NCBI GenBank assembly: GCA_964494805.1
Contig: CAZBST010000003.1
Location: forward strand, 62,001 to 126,000
DNA from: CAIYOL01 sp964494805
Lineage (GTDB): Bacteria > Planctomycetota > Phycisphaerae > Sedimentisphaerales > Anaerobacaceae
DNA: 64,000 nt
Direction of reading: 5' to 3'
Part shown: in pieces, positions 59,029-64,000 of the stretch
Position numbering within the stretch: the first letter of the stretch is position 1
Layout: each line of letters begins with the position of its first letter
Position numbers and translations under genes: made by a program
Notes under the pieces: model-generated
What the model saw: the letters and a program-made list of their open reading frames with translations, nothing else
Databases searched by the model: none
Told to the model about the DNA's origin: nothing

Positions 59029-60627
59029 TTAAGCGTTTATGATTCTTTCAGCTTCTTCTCTGTAAGCATCCATTACGTATGGTATGCTTGATACCTGGGC
59101 GGCTTCGGGGGTCAACGCCATAAGGTTGTCTCTGCTAATTGTGGAAATCTTAAAGTTTCGACTGCCAGCCATTATTTGCTGCAGCCCAACTCTGAGCTTA
59201 TCGATGAAGGTATAAAGCCCCACAGCACCAAGCGGCAGTTCCTTCACGGTATCCTTACCATACTTGGCGACAAGGTCTGCATAGCAAACGAATATTTCCT
59301 CAACCGTTGAGCCGAAGTCGCTTACGGTCTTCGGCAGAGCGTTTGCACCTTCCTGGAGCCATAAACCGATATTTTTTCCTACCATTCCTGGAATCATTAG
59401 AGCTCGACCCATACAGACTGCTTTTACGAAAGGTGCCCCCATAGCTAGGACTTTGAATATATGGTCTTCGGTGCTGAAGCCGCCTGCAATGGCAATATCC
59501 GGCACAAACTCACCTTTATCTGCCAATTTTTTGCAAAGCTTGTAGGTCATTGCCTGCAGATAGAAAGTGGGGACGCCCCATTCCTCCATCATTCGCCAGG
59601 GGCTCATACCTGTTCCGCCTGGTGCACCATCAATAGTGAGCAGGTCCAGTTTTGCAGCTGATGACCATTTAATTGCCATTGCCAACTCTCTCATTGGATA
59701 GGCACCTGTTTTAAGCGTTACACGCTTAGCACCCAGCTTGCGCACCCGCTCAACCTCTTTCATAAAACCTTCCTGGTCAACAAAGCCGAGACGTGAATGT
59801 CTTTCAAAGTGTTTCAGAGCACCATCCTTGAAGGCCTTCTGGTGGGCCTCAATGGAAGGGTCAGGAGTGACCAGATATCCTCTCTTTTGTAGTTCGAGGG
59901 CACGTTCGAGTGAATCTACCTGGATTTCGCCGCCGATGCACTTAGCGCCTTGGCCCCATTTAAGTTCAATACTTTTAATAGCCAGTTTTTCAATGACGTA
60001 TTCTGCAACGCCCAGACGCGTATCCTCTACGTTCATTTGCACAATCATATCGCCATAGCCCTCATTCCATCTGAGATATTGCTCGACGCGTTTGGCCATA
60101 TTTGGTGCCTTCTTAATCTTACCCTTTGAATCCAGTTCCAGTTCCGGGTCAATACCGCATACATTCTCGCCGCAAACAATGGTAATACCTGCGATGCTGG
60201 CACCGGCAGCAAAATGTTCCCAGTTTTTGCGAGCGATATCCGTTGACCCCAAAGCGCCGGTGAAAATGGGCATTCGCATCTTGACCTTGGTTTTGCAGCC
60301 GTATTCTGTCTCGGTGTTGACCATTGGAAAGAGTGTGTTGTCCGGCGTTCCAACCTGACCTTCAGGCAGGCCCTCCGCACCCAGTGCGTAGCCTTGGATA
60401 TTAAGATGTGAATAGTCAATCGGATAGTTTTTGTCGCCGCCGGCGGTAAGGGTGCCGAACGGACCGGGGTAAATTACTTCCCGACCACGAAAACTAGACT
60501 TGAAAATCTCACAGTTGCCCCGGCAGCCGTCGATACAGCGGGTACAAATACCTGAAACCGGGGATACACTTCTTGAACGGTTTGAAGTTTGGGTGACTTC
60601 ATTAGCATTAGGTTGCTGTAGATTCAT
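59029..60627 (-). CDS. FMN-binding glutamate synthase domain protein (GltB2-like)
   Basis: 532-residue protein of the FMN-binding glutamate synthase domain family, the archaeal-type stand-alone synthase domain that forms glutamate from 2-oxoglutarate and ammonia. An N-terminal Cys cluster (Cys28, 31, 35 and 39 in CTRCIDGCRGNC) may hold iron-sulfur. The barrel shows MRMPIFTGALGSTDIARKN, SIELKWGQGAKCIGGEIQ, LLTIDGAPGGTGMSPWRMM and DIAIAGGFSTEDHIFKVLAM, the FMN- and substrate-binding blocks. The glutaminase domain is absent. A strong ribosome site (AAGGAG) precedes the ATG. A LysR gene lies divergently upstream, with two operator-like palindromes between. Its exact amino donor is not known. Confidence 0.9.
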   Translation of the reverse strand: MNLQQPNANEVTQTSNRSRSVSPVSGICTRCIDGCRGNCEIFKSSFRGREVIYPGPFGTLTAGGDKNYPIDYSHLNIQGYALGAEGLPEGQVGTPDNTLFPMVNTETEYGCKTKVKMRMPIFTGALGSTDIARKNWEHFAAGASIAGITIVCGENVCGIDPELELDSKGKIKKAPNMAKRVEQYLRWNEGYGDMIVQMNVEDTRLGVAEYVIEKLAIKSIELKWGQGAKCIGGEIQVDSLERALELQKRGYLVTPDPSIEAHQKAFKDGALKHFERHSRLGFVDQEGFMKEVERVRKLGAKRVTLKTGAYPMRELAMAIKWSSAAKLDLLTIDGAPGGTGMSPWRMMEEWGVPTFYLQAMTYKLCKKLADKGEFVPDIAIAGGFSTEDHIFKVLAMGAPFVKAVCMGRALMIPGMVGKNIGLWLQEGANALPKTVSDFGSTVEEIFVCYADLVAKYGKDTVKELPLGAVGLYTFIDKLRVGLQQIMAGSRNFKISTISRDNLMALTPEAAQVSSIPYVMDAYREEAERIINA

Positions 60628-60674
60628 TTTTTACTCCTTAAGAATTAGAAATTTTAAAGTTTTACTTGAACTAT

Positions 60675-60689
60675 ATTAGCAAGTCTAAT
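60675..60689. promoter_or_regulatory. LysR-type operator candidate 1
   Basis: ATTAG-CAAGT-CTAAT, an interrupted palindrome with the T-N11-A pattern of LysR boxes, about 50 bp upstream of the glutamate-synthase-like gene. Confidence 0.5.
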
Positions 60690-60750
60690 AATATTAACAA
60701 ATGATTTAATGGTGTTACCTTAAATCTGGATTTGAATATAATCAAGCATA

Positions 60751-60764
60751 TTGTATTAATACAA
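60751..60764. promoter_or_regulatory. LysR-type operator candidate 2
   Basis: TTGTATTAATACAA, a perfect 14-bp palindrome ending 20 bp before the lysR start. It probably mediates autoregulation in the 156-bp divergent control region. Confidence 0.5.
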
Positions 60765-60783
60765 AATATTAGGAGTCCTTATT

Positions 60784-61665
60784 ATGCATATAGAAATGCT
60801 AAAGATATTTTGCGATTTAGTTGAATTGGAGAGCTTCTCCAAAACTGCAGAAAACCATCTTCTGAGTCAGTCAGCGGTCTCTCAACAGCTTGCGCAGCTT
60901 GAGCTTACTCACAAGTGTCAGCTCATAAATCGTAAGAAGCGTCCCATTGAGCTTACAAGGGAAGGGCATTTGTTTTATCAGGCAGCCAAAGATATTATTG
61001 ACAGATACGAGCAGTTAAAGCACCAGCTTAATACTCTGAAACCTTCCGCCACTGATAGAATAAATATTGCCGCCATATTCAGCATTGGTATGCATGTCTT
61101 GCCCAGCTATGTTAAGAGATTTATGGTCTGGCATCCGAAGGTCAATGTCCATATCGAGTATTTCAGTTCTAAAAGGATTTATGAATTGGTTTTAGCTGGT
61201 GAAGTGGATATCGGCATAGTCGCTGTTCCGAAGCAGGATAGAAGACTCGATGTTTATGATTTTCAGGAAGAACCTCTTGTTTTGGCTTGCAGCACCAAGC
61301 ATCATCTTGCAGATAAGTCGCAAGTTGATATTAACAAGATTCCGCTGGAAAAATTCATAGCTTTTGATAAAGATGTTCCTACCCGTGTATGTATAGACGG
61401 TATCTTACAGCGCCACGGTATAACTGTTCAGCCGATTATGGAATTTGATAATATCGAAACTATAAAACGGGCTGTAGAAATAAACGCCGGGATAAGTATA
61501 CTGCCGGAAAATACGATAAGCCAGGAAGTCAGCGACAGGACAATAAAGATGGTTCGTTTTTCGAATGAAAATTTTGTAAGACCGACGGGTATAATCGTTC
61601 TCAAAAACAGAGTTTTGAGCCAAGCTGGCAGATACTTTATAGAATTGCTTCGCAAAAAAGCATAA
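60784..61665 (+). CDS. LysR-family transcriptional regulator
   Basis: 293-residue LysR-type regulator. The N-terminal winged helix-turn-helix (MHIEMLKIFCDLVELESFSK, AENHLLSQSAVSQQLAQLEL) is complete, followed by the linker helix and a periplasmic-binding-protein-like effector domain (IHVLPSYVKRF-type start, GEVDIGIVAVPKQDRRLDVY, PLVLACSTKHHLADK). The length is normal. It is divergent from the glutamate-synthase-like gene and presumably controls that gene and itself through the two palindromes between them. The effector may report nitrogen or sulfur status; the sequence does not say. Confidence 0.92.
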   Translation: MHIEMLKIFCDLVELESFSKTAENHLLSQSAVSQQLAQLELTHKCQLINRKKRPIELTREGHLFYQAAKDIIDRYEQLKHQLNTLKPSATDRINIAAIFSIGMHVLPSYVKRFMVWHPKVNVHIEYFSSKRIYELVLAGEVDIGIVAVPKQDRRLDVYDFQEEPLVLACSTKHHLADKSQVDINKIPLEKFIAFDKDVPTRVCIDGILQRHGITVQPIMEFDNIETIKRAVEINAGISILPENTISQEVSDRTIKMVRFSNENFVRPTGIIVLKNRVLSQAGRYFIELLRKKA

Positions 61666-61711
61666 GGTAGAATCTACCGAACTTGGATAAATATAAAAAT
61701 GCACCGAGGAT

Positions 61712-62308
61712 ATGAGAAATATGTCCATCAAAGCTGTAATATTTGATTTAGATGGGACAATAACCCAGCCGTTTTTTGACTTTGACGCCATTCGCGAAGA
61801 GATGAGGCTGGATGGAAACTGCGAGCCAATCCTGGAAGCGATGCAGAAGATGTCACCACGTCAGCGTAAGCATGCAGAAAAAATATTGCACTATCACGAG
61901 CAAAGAGCGGTAGTAGAATCTAAGCTTAACGATGGTGCGAGGGAAACACTCGAATCGCTTCGTAATGCAAAAATTAAAATCGGGATATTGACGCGTAATA
62001 AGCGGTGCAATGCTCTTGCTATCGCCCAAAAACATGGCTTGCAATTCGATGCTGTTGTTGACAGAGACGATGGTCCGGTCAAACCGGATGTGTTCGGCGT
62101 GTTGCAGATATGCGAGAAGTTCGGTATAAGGCCGGAAGAGGCTTTGATGGTTGGCGATTATCTTTTTGATTTGCAGTGTGCCAGGGCCGCGGGCGCTGTC
62201 GCGGTGCTGTTGAAAAACCACCGAGAGGCCGACGAATTTACAGAATACGCCGATTTTGTTATTGAAAATATCACAGAGATAATCAAGATTATCGAAGGTA
62301 AAAACTGA
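61712..62308 (+). CDS. HAD-superfamily hydrolase
   Basis: 198-residue phosphatase-like member of the HAD superfamily, probably cytoplasmic. All four motifs are visible: nucleophile and acid Asp in FDLDGTITQ, Thr in GILTRNKRC, Lys in DGPVKPDVFG and the acidic pair in MVGDYLFDLQCAR. A helical cap (residues about 20-70) indicates type C1, like phosphoglycolate phosphatases. An in-frame ATG at 61721 (MSIKAVIFDLD) is an equally likely start. It follows lysR by 46 bp in the same direction. Substrate unknown. Confidence 0.9.
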   Translation: MRNMSIKAVIFDLDGTITQPFFDFDAIREEMRLDGNCEPILEAMQKMSPRQRKHAEKILHYHEQRAVVESKLNDGARETLESLRNAKIKIGILTRNKRCNALAIAQKHGLQFDAVVDRDDGPVKPDVFGVLQICEKFGIRPEEALMVGDYLFDLQCARAAGAVAVLLKNHREADEFTEYADFVIENITEIIKIIEGKN

Positions 62309-62323
62309 TTTTCGGAATAAATA

Positions 62324-64000
62324 ATGAGTAACGACTTATTAAAGACAATAGTTGTTGTAGTGTTTTTCGTTACCGGATGCAACTCTGATTCTCACGCCGA
62401 GTCACCTTCGGCCGTTTCTTCGCCGGATGTCAACGATGTTTTTAAAATAGGGGATTTTAGGGATATTTCAGTCAAAATTCCAAAGGAAAGATTTGCTGGC
62501 GCGCCACATTCGCCAAGGGCGTATATAAGTCGCAATAGAATTCCTTCTTCGGAGGATGATTATTTACATAAATATGTCCGGATTACTATTATTGAAAAAA
62601 TACAATCGGAAGATGTTACGCGTATCGTCTTTCAACTGGATGAAATTGACGCAAATGGCGTATTAACAAGATATTATGGGAGAGGCGAAGCTGGTTTTCA
62701 CAAGCCTTTATATTATGCTTACCTCGATGTTGGGTCAAATACCTGTCTAATGAAAGGTTCTATAAGACCCATTCACGAATATAAAAGTAATGTATCACCG
62801 GGAAAACTTGCATCTGTGGGATTAGAAAGGGGTATTAGCCACGGCATACCTTTTCCATTAATGTTTACCTGTCCACCTGTTGTAACCCGATATAAGAGTT
62901 TTAAAGATAATTCCTGTATGGGGGTTGTGTTCACTGAAGCCGCTAAACTTGCTGAACCCAATTATATGAGAATTAAGGCATCCCTGGTGCGAGAAGTAAC
63001 GCCCGATATGCAAGTAAGAAAAGAAAGCATTCGATATTATTCGACGGATGAAAAAATTATAAATGCGCAAGAACAATCCGGGACTATTCCAGTTTTAATC
63101 ACTGGGAATGAAACACAAATATGGGACAAACCTGACGACTGGTTGTGGTTAGAGTCGGAGCGCACCAATGAGGATGGAAATGTAACTTTGTATTGCAGAA
63201 AATTAGAAATGGATAAGGATATTCAGAACTCTTCGTCTTCGATATATCCAATGCTTTTTGAATTGAGGAGCGGCACTAAGTGGAAGACAAAAGAGCAGAA
63301 TATTGAGAAATTAGCTCAAAAGGGTGAGGCAGTAGTGCCAATTCTTATCCGATGTTTGAAGCATGAGTTGCCGGAAGAATTATCCGAACGTATCAGGGAA
63401 GAATTATCTAAAAGTATCATAGAGACCGATGAAGGAAAAATGTTGTTACGTAAACGTGAGGGTAATAGTAGTAGTTGGGGCGTACAGCAATGTTCAAAAG
63501 TAACATTGGTCAGAATCGGCAGCCCCGCGGTTCCAATGCTTATAGAATCTATCAATAAGCAGCCCGAAACAGTTGCAATGGTAGTAACAATACTCGGCGA
63601 GATTGGGGACCAACGAGCGATTCCTGCCTTAATATCGGTTCTTGGCAATAACCATTATAATTGTTGGGAAAGAGCGCAAGCGGCTGAGTCATTGGAAAAG
63701 TTAAAAGCTCAGCAAGCTATCGGACATCTGATAGACGCCTTAGAAGGAGAAGGCGTTCCCGATGATAAATACAACAATGAAAAGTTTCTGAATTATATTG
63801 CAGATTCTCTTGCCAAGCTTTCAGGAGAATCGTTTGGTTTTATGTATATTCCTGAAAATGATACGATGGGCAAATCGGTTATTCCTGCTCACTACGTTTT
63901 CACGGGAACAGATGAGCAGAAACGGGAAACCATTAAAAAATGGCGACAATGGTGGCAGGAGAATAAACAGCGATACTCTTCGGCTTCAATTGATTCTATA
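62324..64000 (+). CDS. HEAT-repeat lipoprotein (partial)
   Basis: A reading frame open for 559 codons from ATG 62324 to the right edge of the window without a stop, 15 bp after the HAD gene. The N-terminus (TIVVVVFFVTGCNSDSHAES) is a lipoprotein signal with lipobox VTGC, so the mature protein is lipid-anchored. The first ~310 residues match no family I know. After about residue 320 HEAT-like units appear (AVVPILIRCL, AVPMLIESINKQPETVAMVV, RAIPALISVLGNNHYNCWER, AIGHLIDALEGEG), which suggests a protein-protein scaffold. The C-terminus lies outside the window. Confidence 0.82.
   Translation, partial: MSNDLLKTIVVVVFFVTGCNSDSHAESPSAVSSPDVNDVFKIGDFRDISVKIPKERFAGAPHSPRAYISRNRIPSSEDDYLHKYVRITIIEKIQSEDVTRIVFQLDEIDANGVLTRYYGRGEAGFHKPLYYAYLDVGSNTCLMKGSIRPIHEYKSNVSPGKLASVGLERGISHGIPFPLMFTCPPVVTRYKSFKDNSCMGVVFTEAAKLAEPNYMRIKASLVREVTPDMQVRKESIRYYSTDEKIINAQEQSGTIPVLITGNETQIWDKPDDWLWLESERTNEDGNVTLYCRKLEMDKDIQNSSSSIYPMLFELRSGTKWKTKEQNIEKLAQKGEAVVPILIRCLKHELPEELSERIREELSKSIIETDEGKMLLRKREGNSSSWGVQQCSKVTLVRIGSPAVPMLIESINKQPETVAMVVTILGEIGDQRAIPALISVLGNNHYNCWERAQAAESLEKLKAQQAIGHLIDALEGEGVPDDKYNNEKFLNYIADSLAKLSGESFGFMYIPENDTMGKSVIPAHYVFTGTDEQKRETIKKWRQWWQENKQRYSSASIDSI

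Overview
The window looks like chromosomal DNA of a Planctomycetota bacterium, most likely class Phycisphaerae (Sedimentisphaerales-like). The evidence is indirect but consistent. There is a row of PEP-CTERM surface proteins, planctomycete-style dockerin-like C-termini (pattern DFxDFAxLASxWL), very large beta-helix and LamG proteins, a pyrophosphate-type phosphofructokinase, an AddAB system and abundant Tat-signal redox proteins. No plasmid, phage or CRISPR locus is visible. The rank below phylum is inference.

Region 1 (1-7.8 kb, minus strand) is a redox gene cluster. It holds two aldo/keto reductase paralogues, a DUF6599-like membrane protein, a DUF362 protein and a NapH/NapG-like polyferredoxin fusion. 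Four of the five carry twin-arginine signals. The upstream reductase copy has lost two residues of the catalytic tetrad. A PD-(D/E)XK nuclease gene lies behind it. Region 2 (7.8-12.2 kb) starts with 1.5 kb of gene-free DNA rich in hairpins and dispersed repeats. It continues with tatA-tatC-sagB behind a near-consensus promoter, tRNA-Val, a nitroreductase and a probable tRNA-Ala(CGC).

Region 3 (12.5-19.2 kb) is one 2126-residue secreted protein with beta-helix, gingipain-like (C25) and LamG modules, and a clear terminator. Region 4 (19.2-33.4 kb) is housekeeping: a DUF6941 protein, ArfB, an iron-sulfur flavoprotein, a YbaK-family deacylase, a spermidine-synthase-like TPR membrane protein, AddB, a small membrane protein, AddA and PPi-PFK. 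Short hairpin repeats lie between these genes, and one lies in frame inside addA.

Region 5 (33.4-41.3 kb) contains a small Tyr/Pro- and Arg/Gly-rich secreted protein, a 14-unit TolB-like repeat gene broken by a 5-bp duplication, two small membrane proteins and a dockerin-bearing GH62 enzyme. Region 6 (41.5-46.1 kb) holds GH3 and GH51 enzymes. With GH62 they form an arabinoxylan-type set. The GH3-GH51 block is bounded by the real ftsY 3' end on one side and a 63-nt fragment of an ftsY 3' end on the other. The two tails encode the same amino acids but differ at eight synonymous positions. This suggests a genomic island acquired by integration into ftsY, and is the observation I rate highest.

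Region 7 (46-48.7 kb) has ftsY and dnaA divergently arranged. Region 8 (48.8-57.9 kb, minus strand) carries seven PEP-CTERM proteins plus a TIGR03790-type dockerin protein, with no exosortase in the window. One PEP-CTERM protein resembles pyroglutamyl peptidase and keeps the Glu/Cys/His triad. Region 9 (58.2-64 kb) has a family-4 uracil-DNA glycosylase, a glutamate-synthase-domain protein with a divergent LysR regulator and two candidate operators, a HAD hydrolase and a HEAT-repeat lipoprotein that runs off the window.

Overall the window combines Tat export with its probable cargo, extracellular polysaccharide degradation and a PEP-CTERM/dockerin cell-surface apparatus.
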